Origin: Actinomycetes bacterium
GTDB taxonomy: Bacteria > Actinomycetota > Actinomycetes > Propionibacteriales > Nocardioidaceae
Length of the DNA: 38,665 nt
NCBI GenBank assembly: GCA_023417775.1
Contig: JAEZEJ010000007.1
Span: 1-38,665, forward strand
Direction of reading: 5' to 3'
The notes beneath the pieces were generated by a model, which searched no databases, was not told the DNA's origin, and worked only from the letters and a program-made list of their open reading frames with translations. Of the stretch, positions 1 through 8,466 are shown piece after piece (position 1 is the first letter of the stretch; each line of letters begins with the position of its first letter). Position numbers and translations under genes: made by a program.

Positions 1-26
1 GCCCCGGACTCTCAGGAGTCCGGGGC
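1..26 (-). terminator. Rho-independent-type hairpin downstream of fadB
   Basis: A perfect 11-bp inverted repeat, GCCCCGGACTC (1-11) and GAGTCCGGGGC (16-26), encloses a TCAG loop. It lies 19 nt beyond the stop codon of the minus-strand fadB gene and would end the fadA-fadB transcript. Any T-tract for the minus strand lies outside the window. Confidence 0.75.
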
Positions 27-45
27 CGTCGTCTGGAGCCGTGTG

Positions 46-2238
46 TCAGGCGAAATTCTCGCCCGCGGCGGCCTTGTCGAGCAGCAGCTTCGGCGGTGCG
101 AAGCGGTCGCCGTATTGCTCGGCCAGCTGCTGCGCCCGCTCGGTGAACGCCTGGATGCCGATGCGTCCGTCCGCGGCCTCGTAGCCATTGGCGTACTGCA
201 GCGCACCGCCGTGCAGGGGCGGGAAGCCGATGCCGAAGATCGAGCCGATATTGGCGTCGGCGACCGTGCGCAGGACGCCCTCCTCCAGGCAACGGATCGT
301 CTCGAGGCTCATGATGAACAGCAGCCGCTCCTGGATGTCCTCGACCGGGAGGTCGACGTCCTCCTTGACGAACAGGTCCCACAGGCCCGACCAGAGGTAC
401 TTCTTGCCGTCCTCGGGGTACTCGTAGAAGCCCGCGCCGGCGGCCTTGCCCTTGCGGCCCGAATCGACGAGCTTGTTGACCACGTCCATCGCGGGGCTGT
501 CCGGGAAGGCCTTGCCGTCGTCCTCGGCAGCCTTCTTGGCCTCGGCGTTGATCTTCTGCGGCAGCGTCAGCGAGACCTCGTCGATCATCGCGAGCGGCTG
601 TCCGGGGAAGCCGGCGAGTGAGGCGGCGCGCTCGATGCGGACCGGATTGACGCCCTCGCCGAGCAGCTGGGCACCCTCCATCACGAGCGTGCCGAAGACC
701 CGCGAGGTGAAGAAGCCGCGGCTGTCGTTGACGACGATCGGCGTCTTCTTGATCTGCTTGGTGTAGTCGATCGCGCGGGCGATGGCCTCATCGGAGGTCT
801 TCTCCCCTACGATGATCTCCACCAGCGGCATCTTGTCCACCGGGCTGAAGAAGTGGATGCCGATGAAGTCCTCGGGGCGCTTCACGCCCTGCGCGAGCAG
901 GGTGATGGGCAGGGTCGAGGTATTGGAGCCGAGCAGCGCATCGGGCTTGACGACCGGCTCGAGATCGCCGAAGACCGAGTGCTTGAGCTCGACCGACTCG
1001 AAGACGGCCTCGACCACGAAGTCGCAGCCCTCGAGGTCGGCGTAGTCGGCGGTCGGGGTGATGCGGGCGAGCACCTCGTCAGCGGCCTCCTGCGTCATCC
1101 GGCCCCGCGAGACGGCCTTGTCGAGCAGGTTCTTGCTGTAGGCCTTGCCCTTGTCGGCGGCCTCCTGCGAGACATCCTTGAGCACGACCTCGATGCCGAC
1201 CTTGGCCGAGACATAGGCGATGCCGGCGCCCATCATGCCAGCGCCGAGGATGGCCAGCTTGGCGGCCTTCGTCTTCTCGATGCCGTCCGGCCGCGACTTG
1301 CCGGCGTTGATGGCGCCGAGGTCGAAGAAGAAGGCCTGGGTCATGTTCTTGAACTGCTGGCCGACGAGCAGCCCCACGAGATAGCGCGACTCGATCCGGC
1401 TGGCGGTGTCGAAGTCCACCTGTGCGCCCTCGACCGCGGCCGACATGATCGCCTTCGGCGCCTTGTAGTCCGCGCCCTTGACCTGCTTGCGCAGATTCGA
1501 GGGGAAGCTCGGCAGGAAGGCCGCGAGCTTGGGATTGGACGGGGCGCCACCGGGGATCTTGAAGCCGCGGGCATCCCACGGCTGGATAGCCGCCTCTGGG
1601 TTGCCGGCGTTCTCGTTCACCCAACGACGCGCCGCATCCAGCAGGTCATCGGCCGGGACGACCTCATCGACGAGGCCGATGCTGAGCGCCTTCTCGGGCT
1701 TGTTGCGCTGCCCCTGGACGAGCACCTTCATGAGCGCGTCCTGGATGCCGAACATGCGCACGGTGCGGGTCACGCCGCCACCGCCGGGCAGCAGGCCGAG
1801 GGTCGCCTCGGGCAGACCGATCTCGTAGCGGCCCTCCGCGGCGATGCGGTGGTGGCAGGCGAGGGCGATCTCCAGGCCGCCGCCGAGCGCGGCGCCGTTG
1901 ATGGCCGCGACGACGGGCTTGCCGATCGTCTCGAGCCTGCGCAGCGTCGCCTTGATCGACTCGACATTGGTGAAGAGCGCCTCGGCGTCCTGCGGCTTCG
2001 CTCGGGTCATGAGCTTGAGGTCGCCGCCGGCGAAGAAGGTCTGCTTCGCGCTGGTGATGATGACGCCCTTGATCGCATCGCCATCGGCGGCGATCTCGGA
2101 GGCGAGACGATCGATCGCGGCCTCCATGGAGGCGCGGTAGGTCTCGTTCATCGTGTTGGCGTTCTGGTGGGGATCGTCGATGGTGAGGGTGACGATCCCA
2201 TCGGCCACGTCGTAGCGGACCGCGTCAGTACTGGTCAT
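46..2238 (-). CDS. fadB: Trifunctional-type FadB: enoyl-CoA hydratase / 3-hydroxyacyl-CoA dehydrogenase
   Basis: This 730-aa protein hydrates trans-2-enoyl-CoA and then oxidises the 3-hydroxyacyl-CoA with NAD+, the middle two steps of fatty-acid beta-oxidation in the cytosol. Residues 1-215 are a crotonase domain, with the oxyanion-hole stretch ALGGGLEIALA and two glutamates (E123, and E144 in GLPEATLG) that align with the catalytic pair of E. coli FadB. A Rossmann NAD-binding motif GAGMMG is at 332-337, and the dehydrogenase histidine is H462 in GIHFFSPVDKMPLVE. A C-terminal 3HCDH domain follows. Length matches the family. The ATG start follows an AGGAGA ribosome site, and the gene starts 30 nt after fadA, so the two are one operon. 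The partner thiolase is encoded upstream rather than downstream. Confidence 0.95.
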   Translation of the reverse strand: MTSTDAVRYDVADGIVTLTIDDPHQNANTMNETYRASMEAAIDRLASEIAADGDAIKGVIITSAKQTFFAGGDLKLMTRAKPQDAEALFTNVESIKATLRRLETIGKPVVAAINGAALGGGLEIALACHHRIAAEGRYEIGLPEATLGLLPGGGGVTRTVRMFGIQDALMKVLVQGQRNKPEKALSIGLVDEVVPADDLLDAARRWVNENAGNPEAAIQPWDARGFKIPGGAPSNPKLAAFLPSFPSNLRKQVKGADYKAPKAIMSAAVEGAQVDFDTASRIESRYLVGLLVGQQFKNMTQAFFFDLGAINAGKSRPDGIEKTKAAKLAILGAGMMGAGIAYVSAKVGIEVVLKDVSQEAADKGKAYSKNLLDKAVSRGRMTQEAADEVLARITPTADYADLEGCDFVVEAVFESVELKHSVFGDLEPVVKPDALLGSNTSTLPITLLAQGVKRPEDFIGIHFFSPVDKMPLVEIIVGEKTSDEAIARAIDYTKQIKKTPIVVNDSRGFFTSRVFGTLVMEGAQLLGEGVNPVRIERAASLAGFPGQPLAMIDEVSLTLPQKINAEAKKAAEDDGKAFPDSPAMDVVNKLVDSGRKGKAAGAGFYEYPEDGKKYLWSGLWDLFVKEDVDLPVEDIQERLLFIMSLETIRCLEEGVLRTVADANIGSIFGIGFPPLHGGALQYANGYEAADGRIGIQAFTERAQQLAEQYGDRFAPPKLLLDKAAAGENFA

Positions 2239-2268
2239 GCGAGTTCTCCTGTGAAGTCGGTCCGGCGC

Positions 2269-3483
<1,215 letters not shown>

Positions 3484-3550
3484 GACCGTCCTCGTTTGCG
3501 GATAGAGACACTGGCGCCACCTGCCTGGTGTGCGCCGCTGTCCTCGATTG

Positions 3551-3567
3551 TGACACCATTACTGTCA
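3551..3567. promoter_or_regulatory. Candidate MerR operator between fadA and the merR gene
   Basis: The 123-nt divergent gap holds an inverted repeat TGACA (3551-3555), 7 nt, TGTCA (3563-3567). MerR-family proteins bind such dyads inside promoters. The dyad overlaps possible -35-like sequences on both strands (TTGTGA on plus, CTGACA on minus), but no convincing -10 box could be fixed, so the exact promoter is uncertain. Confidence 0.4.
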
Positions 3568-3606
3568 GAGTGGTAGCGCCGGGGTGAGCGAAGTGGAGAG
3601 CATGAG

Positions 3607-4320
3607 ATGGCCGAGGTCGATCCGACGGAGAATCTGAGCGTCGAGCAGCTGGCATCCCGCGTGGGGATGACGGTGCGCACAGTGCGCTTCTACGCCGGGC
3701 GCGGGCTGATCCCCTCGCCGCGTCGCGAGGGACGGCACGTCTTCTACGGCCCCGACCATCTCGCCCGACTGGAGCTGGTGCGCGAGCTGCAGGCCCACGG
3801 GTTCACCCTCGCGGCGATCGAGGGCTATCTGGAAAAGATCCCCGCGGACGCATCGCCCGCACAGGTGGCCTTGCACCGTACGCTGCTCGCGCCGTGGAAT
3901 CCCGAGCTGCCCGAGACGCTCACCCGCGAGCAGCTGGTCAAGCGTGCCGGGCACGAGCTCACCGATGACGACCTGGAGCTGTTCGCCGCCCTCGGGGTCA
4001 TCGAGCCGACCCCGGTGGAGGATGTCTTCAGCGTCGCCACCGCGCACCTCGGCGTCGGAGTCGGGCTGCTGGAGATCGGGATGCCCCTGGAGGCGGCCCA
4101 CGACGCGCGGCGGATCTTCACCGATCACGGCACCCAGGTCGCCGAGGAGCTGACCGAGCTGTTCAAGCGCGCGGTCTGGCCGCACATCAAGCAGTCGGGG
4201 CAGACCGCCGAGGCCACTGCGGTGATCGAGCGCTTCAAGCCATTGACGATCGCCGCCCTCGTGACGGCCTATGAGCAGGCCGTCGACGAGATGAAGCGCG
4301 AGGCCGTCCGCCGCCGCTAG
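3607..4320 (+). CDS. MerR-family transcriptional regulator, divergent from fadAB
   Basis: A 237-aa protein with a MerR-type winged helix-turn-helix at about residues 10-75 (SVEQLASRVGMTVRTVRFYAGRGLIPSP, then the wing region GRHVFYGPDHLARLELVREL). The long C-terminal part, about 110-237, is not the short metal-binding tail of MerR or CueR and has no cysteine pattern. A hydrophobic ligand such as acyl-CoA is conceivable, but nothing in the sequence shows it. The ATG at 3607 is preceded by GGAGAG 6 nt upstream; an ATG at 3602 is in another frame. Divergent placement next to fadA makes control of the beta-oxidation operon, plus autoregulation, the simplest reading. Confidence 0.85.
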   Translation: MAEVDPTENLSVEQLASRVGMTVRTVRFYAGRGLIPSPRREGRHVFYGPDHLARLELVRELQAHGFTLAAIEGYLEKIPADASPAQVALHRTLLAPWNPELPETLTREQLVKRAGHELTDDDLELFAALGVIEPTPVEDVFSVATAHLGVGVGLLEIGMPLEAAHDARRIFTDHGTQVAEELTELFKRAVWPHIKQSGQTAEATAVIERFKPLTIAALVTAYEQAVDEMKREAVRRR

Positions 4321-4387
4321 ACGCACCACCCGACACCCGACACCCGTCGGCCACGGTGTTGGCTCCGAGCAGAAGGACGTTTTCCAC

Positions 4388-5077
4388 ATGGCTGAATGGG
4401 TGACAGCGATCGGAACTCTGCTCGCCTTTGCATGGGCCTTGTTCCTGTATGGCCGGAGTATCCGCGACCGTCGGGAGACGACAGCGCGAAGGGTTTATCC
4501 GCTGAGCCACGGATTCGGGAGCGTCCAATCCGGCAAACCCGCCGAGTTCGATGCCACCGTGCACAGCATCTTCGTCCACGAAGATGTTCAACATGAGGGC
4601 TACCTCGTCCGCTCACCAGCTATCATCAACCCGGATCGCTCGACGATCGTTCCAAGAGAGACGGTTCTCGCATACACCGCCTCTGTGGTCAACGGCAGTG
4701 ACGAACCCATCTCAACGGTGAAGTTTGAAGTAACCACGCTCGGCGGGTTCAAACTCAAAGGCTTTTCGGAGATCGTTCCCTTCGTCTACCCCGATGAGAC
4801 GAAGTCGGTGATGTTGCTCATACCGCACTTCAAAGACGACGACGGCCACGCCGTCACGATGCTGGGACTGACAGTCAGCATTCGCTTCTCCGACTCATCC
4901 GGACGACGGTGGCGACGAGTAGCGGGAGCACCTGTGAAAGCGGTCGAAAATGAGTGGTTCGACGGTCGGCAGTCACGCTCATTTCGCAACGACCTGAAGC
5001 GAGTACGCCGGAAGAATACCCGCAAGATGAAGAAGGTTGGCCGCTACTTCTGGCCGAAGAAGAACAAGAATAAGTAG
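4388..5077 (+). CDS. Membrane-anchored hypothetical protein
   Basis: A 229-aa protein of unknown function. Residues 3-22 form one membrane helix (EWVTAIGTLLAFAWALFLYG), followed by basic residues SIRDRRETTARR, so the bulk is probably cytosolic. The body (about 40-190) looks like alternating beta strands, including SIRFSDSSGRRWRRVAGAP, a pattern common in unnamed actinobacterial proteins. The tail is strongly basic (KKVGRYFWPKKNKNK). Base composition is visibly lower in G+C than the fad genes, and codon use is less biased, which suggests horizontal acquisition. An AAGGA site lies about 10 nt before the ATG. It sits between merR and an AAA ATPase on the opposite strand. Confidence 0.7.
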   Translation: MAEWVTAIGTLLAFAWALFLYGRSIRDRRETTARRVYPLSHGFGSVQSGKPAEFDATVHSIFVHEDVQHEGYLVRSPAIINPDRSTIVPRETVLAYTASVVNGSDEPISTVKFEVTTLGGFKLKGFSEIVPFVYPDETKSVMLLIPHFKDDDGHAVTMLGLTVSIRFSDSSGRRWRRVAGAPVKAVENEWFDGRQSRSFRNDLKRVRRKNTRKMKKVGRYFWPKKNKNK

Positions 5078-5130
5078 AGCTGCTCTCCCATCGGCAGACG
5101 GCTCGTGAAGGGGAGTACCGGGGAAGTCAG

Positions 5131-5208
5131 TCAGGACCGCGACACACCGGCCCGCGCTGCGAGTGTCTGCTGGCTGAGCCCCAGCGCGGTCCGGGCGCCA
5201 GCCCGACA
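5131..5208 (-). pseudogene. Remnant of an XRE-family helix-turn-helix gene
   Basis: Reading the minus strand gives ALGLSQQTLAARAGVSRS followed directly by a stop. This is the classic start of an XRE/Cro helix-turn-helix (family pattern: R..LGLSQ..LA..AGVSR). Only about 25 codons survive; there is no start codon and no recognition-helix continuation. It lies just downstream of the AAA ATPase on the same strand. Either a truncated antitoxin-like or regulator gene was lost here, or it is a recombination scar. Confidence 0.5.
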
Positions 5209-5221
5209 ACACGGGCCCGGA

Positions 5222-6472
5222 CTACCTCCAGAGCCGCTCGATAGGGAGTGAGTGGATGCGGTCATCCGCTTCGTAGCCCACCTGGCCGAGATGGAAGACG
5301 ACACCCGCAGCGAAGGCAGTTCCGAGCCGATCCCGCAGCTTTCGTAGCCCTGCGAACTGTCTTCCTTCGACCCGCTCCCCCGCCTTGACCTCGATGCCGA
5401 CGACAGTCCCGTCGTGACGCTCGAGAACAAGGTCGACCTCGTCATCATCGCGCGTGCGCCAGTGACCGGCGGAAACCAGCGAGTCCATCCAGGTCGTCTG
5501 CCGGATCACCTCCTGCACGACGAACGATTCCAGCAGGTGTCCGAACTCTGTCATCGACGATGGGTCGAGACGCTGCAATTTCTCGCTGGTCAGCCGGAGC
5601 AGATGCGCACCGGCACCAGAGTCGACGACATGCACTTTCGGTGCGGACACGCTCCGCGACGACACGGTGGTGCCCCATGCCGGCAGCGCGTGAATCAGGA
5701 ACAGCGACTCCAGTAGTTCGATATATGCAGTTGCCGTGTCTCGCGATACCTCCAACCCTTGGGCGATCCTATTCACATTGAGCAACCCGGCCGTCTGGCC
5801 GACGACCCGCGTGAGGATGTGTCGCAGGTCGGACTTGCGATGGATGCGTCGGATCTCTCCAGCGTCTCGTTCCAATGACTGCCGAATATGTCCTTGTAGC
5901 CAGCGGTCGCGGGCGTCAGTGGAACTCGCGGAGATCGCGAGCGGCATGCCTCCGCGCATCACCCGGCCGATATAGTCTGCTCGCGTCGTCTTCGCAGGTA
6001 TCGCCGTGTGGGGGATGTCTGACTCGAAGGCACGCCCGATGAAGTGGTTATCGGTGCCGTCGATCTCGGTCTGCGTGAACGGCATGACCGGGAGCCGCTG
6101 AATACGACCCGTGAGCGCCTGGGTGCCCTTCGGCAGAGAGTCATAGCTCGCCGAACCAGCGAGGACGAACATACCCGGGCGGGTATCCCGATTCAGGCGC
6201 GCCTTGATCGCGTCAAGCAATGAGGGCGCACGCTGGTACTCGTCGATGAGCACAGGTGATGCGCTGCTGACGAGTGCGGTCTCGTTCTGCTGCGCAAGCA
6301 GCCGGAACTGGGCCTCGTCGAGGTCGAAGATCGTCTGCTCCTCAGACAGAGCGAGCTCAGCGAGGAGTGTGGACTTGCCGACGCTCCTCGGTCCTTCGAG
6401 CAGCAGCACCGGCGTCTCCTCGAGACGTTGACGAAGCACTGGGCTCAGGCGGCGTGAGATCAGTTCGGCCAT
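5222..6472 (-). CDS. AAA ATPase of the DUF4143 family
   Basis: A 416-aa protein. The Walker A motif GPRSVGKST is at 27-35, Walker B VLIDEYQRAP at about 74-83, and a sensor-1-like FVLAGSAS follows the arginine-rich stretch. These define the AAA_14 ATPase domain. A middle region contains a helix-turn-helix-like segment (VNRIAQGLEVSRDTATAYIELLESL). The C-terminal DUF4143 part carries DDDEVDLVLERHDGTVVGIEVKAG, which resembles the D...ExK core of restriction-like nucleases. Such proteins are widespread, often mobile, and of unproven function; defence or toxin-antitoxin links have been suggested from context. The ATG at 6472 lies 6 nt after TAGGAT, which can be read either as a -10 box of a leaderless transcript or as a weak AGGA ribosome site. 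Confidence 0.88.
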   Translation of the reverse strand: MAELISRRLSPVLRQRLEETPVLLLEGPRSVGKSTLLAELALSEEQTIFDLDEAQFRLLAQQNETALVSSASPVLIDEYQRAPSLLDAIKARLNRDTRPGMFVLAGSASYDSLPKGTQALTGRIQRLPVMPFTQTEIDGTDNHFIGRAFESDIPHTAIPAKTTRADYIGRVMRGGMPLAISASSTDARDRWLQGHIRQSLERDAGEIRRIHRKSDLRHILTRVVGQTAGLLNVNRIAQGLEVSRDTATAYIELLESLFLIHALPAWGTTVSSRSVSAPKVHVVDSGAGAHLLRLTSEKLQRLDPSSMTEFGHLLESFVVQEVIRQTTWMDSLVSAGHWRTRDDDEVDLVLERHDGTVVGIEVKAGERVEGRQFAGLRKLRDRLGTAFAAGVVFHLGQVGYEADDRIHSLPIERLWR

Positions 6473-6478
6473 GCCCTG

Positions 6479-6484
6479 ATCCTA
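6479..6484 (-). promoter_or_regulatory. Possible -10 box for the AAA ATPase gene
   Basis: TAGGAT on the minus strand is separated by exactly 6 nt from the ATG of the ATPase gene, the geometry of leaderless actinobacterial transcripts. The same bases contain AGGA, so a ribosome site is an equally valid reading. An 11-bp palindrome (GATTCGGAATC, 6490-6500) lies between this box and the tandem repeat upstream. Confidence 0.35.
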
Positions 6485-6500
6485 CAGTGGATTCGGAATC

Positions 6501-6546
6501 AGCCGCACTATATTCTCGGATCTAGCCGCACTATATTCTCGGATCT
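6501..6546. repeat. Two perfect 23-bp tandem repeats upstream of the AAA ATPase gene
   Basis: The unit at 6501-6523 is repeated without change at 6524-6546, followed by five bases of a third copy (AGCCG, 6547-6551). Each unit holds an AT-rich core reading GAATATAGT on the minus strand. The block begins 29 nt upstream of the ATPase start codon, where an operator or a duplicated promoter element would sit. Confidence 0.8.
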
Positions 6547-6611
6547 AGCCGACGGTGATAGTGACAACCAGCCGGACTCCCTCGGTGATCGCCCGGAGCA
6601 TGAGAGTCGAG

Positions 6612-6800
6612 TCAGGCCGGACGGGCCCAGGCGATGTGGGAGCAGTCGAGTCCGGGGGCGGTGACCAGCACCCGGTCCACGTCCATCGAGTGCCCGAGGG
6701 GGTCGCTGGGGACGGCGTCCCACGCGACGATCTCGCATCCTGATGCCGCGGCGAGCTGGAGGTCCGTCGCATCGACGGCGAACCATGGCCGTGGATTCAC
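6612..6800 (-). pseudogene. Short ORF resembling the C-terminal end of a PIN-domain protein
   Basis: A 62-codon minus-strand frame begins with GTG just after an in-frame stop. It contains VDATDLQLAAASGCEIVAWD, which resembles the D...H/DLQLA...G...V..D pattern near the end of VapC-like PIN nucleases. The N-terminal acidic residues of a PIN domain are absent and no upstream frame supplies them, so if the resemblance is real this is a truncated gene. It could also be a chance ORF. No antitoxin gene is seen next to it. Confidence 0.25.
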
Positions 6801-7071
6801 TCCTATCTACCCGAGGAGTACGGAGTATTCTTCGAGAGCCGCGATATGAGTCATGAATCACTCCATTCGGTACTCAACGAGAATGGGGTTGTCGTGGTCG
6901 GTGCGCGTCGATCGGCCGAGATGATGTCCGCGGATGATCCGGCGATTCGGTCCTCATGACCCTCACCTCGTTGAGCTTCGACCCTTATCGGCAGCCCGTC
7001 GAGGCCTTACCGCCTATCACCGCGGAAATCGCAGCAGACTCGAGTTCACGATCGGTGAATACCCTGCGATA
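6801..7071. other. Non-coding stretch upstream of lsr2
   Basis: No supportable gene is present. Two very short plus-strand frames, 6846-6959 and 6956-7102, overlap by ATGA but have no ribosome site and no recognisable protein. The stretch is richer in A+T than the flanking genes, as is common upstream of nucleoid-protein genes. Confidence 0.4.
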
Positions 7072-7100
7072 TTGCACAGGTTTATCACGCCCCGTACAGT
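7072..7100 (+). promoter_or_regulatory. lsr2 promoter, apparently leaderless
   Basis: A -35 box TTGCAC (7072-7077), a 17-nt spacer and a -10 box TACAGT (7095-7100) precede the GTG start at 7107 by 6 nt. A transcript starting 7 nt after the -10 box would begin at the GTG itself. No Shine-Dalgarno sequence is present, which supports a leaderless mRNA. Confidence 0.65.
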
Positions 7101-7106
7101 GACGAT

Positions 7107-7448
7107 GTGGCCAAGAAGACAATCGAGAAGTTCTACTCCGATATCAGCGGTGAAGAGATCGACAACAGCACCCCGACGCTCACCTTCGCGTTCGACGGGG
7201 CGACCTATGAGATCGACGTGACCGATGCTGAGAAGTCGGAGATCGAAAAGGTCCTCGCCCCGTATATCCGGGCAGGACGAAAGGCGACCGGAGCGAGCGT
7301 CCGCCGCCGCACCCGGCGCTCCGGCAGCTCGACCTCGGACTCCCCGGCCAAGCAGGTCCGCACCTGGGCCAAGGAACAGGGCATCGACGTCCCCACCCGG
7401 GGACGCATCCCCTCCGATGTGCTCGACAAGTACAACGCCGCTCACTGA
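7107..7448 (+). CDS. lsr2: Lsr2-family nucleoid-associated protein
   Basis: This 113-aa protein is an Lsr2, the H-NS-like factor of actinobacteria that coats AT-rich DNA and silences horizontally acquired genes. The N-terminal half (MAKKTIEKFYSDISGEEID, then TLTFAFDGATYEIDVTD) is the beta-rich dimerisation domain. The C-terminal half (VRTWAKEQGIDVPTRGRIPSDVLDKY) is the helix-helix DNA-binding domain with the RGR AT-hook-like loop that inserts into the minor groove. A basic linker joins them. Length is typical. The start is GTG, seemingly leaderless. A strong hairpin follows the stop. Confidence 0.95.
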   Translation: MAKKTIEKFYSDISGEEIDNSTPTLTFAFDGATYEIDVTDAEKSEIEKVLAPYIRAGRKATGASVRRRTRRSGSSTSDSPAKQVRTWAKEQGIDVPTRGRIPSDVLDKYNAAH

Positions 7449-7460
7449 GCCTTCCCCCTG

Positions 7461-7491
7461 CGATGCCCCGGCCCGATGGGCCGGGGCATCG
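7461..7491. terminator. Bidirectional terminator hairpin between lsr2 and the HTH regulator
   Basis: A perfect 14-bp inverted repeat, CGATGCCCCGGCCC (7461-7474) and its complement (7478-7491), has a 3-nt loop. It lies between the convergent stops of lsr2 (7448) and the minus-strand regulator (7497), so it can serve both. Confidence 0.8.
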
Positions 7492-7496
7492 TCGCG

Positions 7497-8033
7497 TCAG
7501 GGCGACTCCACCTCCGGGATCAACACCGTGGCGAGACTGAGCCGGCGGCGCCCGTCCCCGGGGTCGGACAGATAGGGCGCGAGGAGTTCGGCGAGTCCCG
7601 CCTGGATCGTCGCGAGATCGTCGGTGGTCACGTAGAGGGGGCCACGCCCGAAGCCGAGGAAGTCACGTAGCTCGGCATCACCGCTGTCGAGGAAGCGATC
7701 GAAGTCGCCGGCCAGATCACCGAGGAAGGTGAGGAAGGCCGCTCGCAGCTGCGCGTCGCTCATCGTCCGCAGCTCGGCCTGGTCGATGTGCGCCATCCGC
7801 TCGCCCAGAGCGAGGGTGCGCTCGACCGCGCCGCGCACGCGGCGCTCCTCCACCACGACGAGGACCTCGGCCTCGATCAGCGCGGCGACGTGGCGGTAGA
7901 GGGTCGCCTGCGTGACGTCCGGGAGCGCGTCGCGTAGTTGCGCGGTGGTCAGCGTGCGACCGCCGAGCTGCTGGACGATCCGCAGCCGCACCGGGTGCAG
8001 CACGACATCGGCGATCGGGCCGTCCTTCGGCAT
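7497..8033 (-). CDS. Winged helix-turn-helix transcriptional regulator (ArsR/HTH_20 type)
   Basis: A 178-aa protein whose first 75 residues form a winged helix-turn-helix (VLHPVRLRIVQQLGGRTLTTAQLRDALPDVTQATLYRHVAALIEAEVLVVVEERRVRG). The helical C-terminal part (AHIDQAELRTMSDAQLRAAFLTFLGDLAGDFDRFL...) resembles single-domain actinobacterial regulators that accompany ABC exporters. No metal-binding cysteines are present. The ATG has a strong GAGGAGG site 4-5 nt upstream. It is divergent from the ABC operon at 8107-9970, the likely target, with a dyad in the 73-nt gap. Confidence 0.88.
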   Translation of the reverse strand: MPKDGPIADVVLHPVRLRIVQQLGGRTLTTAQLRDALPDVTQATLYRHVAALIEAEVLVVVEERRVRGAVERTLALGERMAHIDQAELRTMSDAQLRAAFLTFLGDLAGDFDRFLDSGDAELRDFLGFGRGPLYVTTDDLATIQAGLAELLAPYLSDPGDGRRRLSLATVLIPEVESP

Positions 8034-8052
8034 CGAGCCTCCTCAACCGTTC

Positions 8053-8072
8053 TCACTGTGATAATGTTCGCA
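8053..8072. promoter_or_regulatory. Operator/promoter region between HTH regulator and ABC operon
   Basis: The gap holds a TCACTGTGA imperfect palindrome (8053-8061) overlapping an extended -10 box, TG-T-GATAAT (8057-8065), for the plus-strand ABC operon. TGTGA, 6 nt, TCGCA (8057-8072) also matches the CRP/GlxR consensus at 9 of 10 positions. A repressor sitting here would block the promoter directly. Which protein binds is inference. Confidence 0.45.
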
Positions 8073-8106
8073 GGGTCATGTCCATGCTAACGATCCAGGA
8101 GTTCCC

Positions 8107-8466
8107 ATGACGCACGTGGTTTTCGACCGGGACGGGCTCACGGTCCACTTCCCGAGCTGGGAACGGCTCATGGCGGGCAGAGCGACCCTCACCGCCGCAC
8201 CCGAGGCGATCACCGGGGCCAGCGCGGAGGCCGGGTGGTCCTATGAGGTGCTCGGTTACCGATCCGGTCTCGTCGTCTCGGGATACCGGAAGGTCGGCGT
8301 CTTCACTCATCCCTCCGGCACCAGACGGCTCGTGTCGATGAAGCGGGGGATGCCCCTACTACGGGTCGACGTCCGCCGCGAGATCACGGGCTTCGACCAG
8401 CTCCTGCTCAGCACCCCCGATGCCGGCACCATCGCTCGCCGCATCGAGGCGGTGACGACCCCATGA
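8107..8466 (+). CDS. Small conserved-looking protein, first gene of the ABC operon
   Basis: A 119-aa soluble protein without signal peptide, cysteine or named motif. Its pattern of short beta strands ending in a helix (LTVHFPSWERLMAG..., WSYEVLGYRSGLVVSGYRKVGVFTHPSGTRRLVSM, then FDQLLLSTPDAGTIARRIEAV) looks like a compact PH-like or lipocalin-sized barrel; that is inference from pattern only. The ATG has an AGGAG site 5-6 nt upstream. Its stop overlaps the ATPase start by 4 nt (ATGA), so it is translationally coupled to the exporter and probably acts with it. Confidence 0.75.
   Translation: MTHVVFDRDGLTVHFPSWERLMAGRATLTAAPEAITGASAEAGWSYEVLGYRSGLVVSGYRKVGVFTHPSGTRRLVSMKRGMPLLRVDVRREITGFDQLLLSTPDAGTIARRIEAVTTP

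Noticed and set aside
6846..7102. Two tiny overlapping plus-strand ORFs (37 and 48 codons) before lsr2
   Set aside because: The ATGA overlap is suggestive, but there is no ribosome site or recognisable protein, and the second frame runs through the lsr2 promoter boxes.
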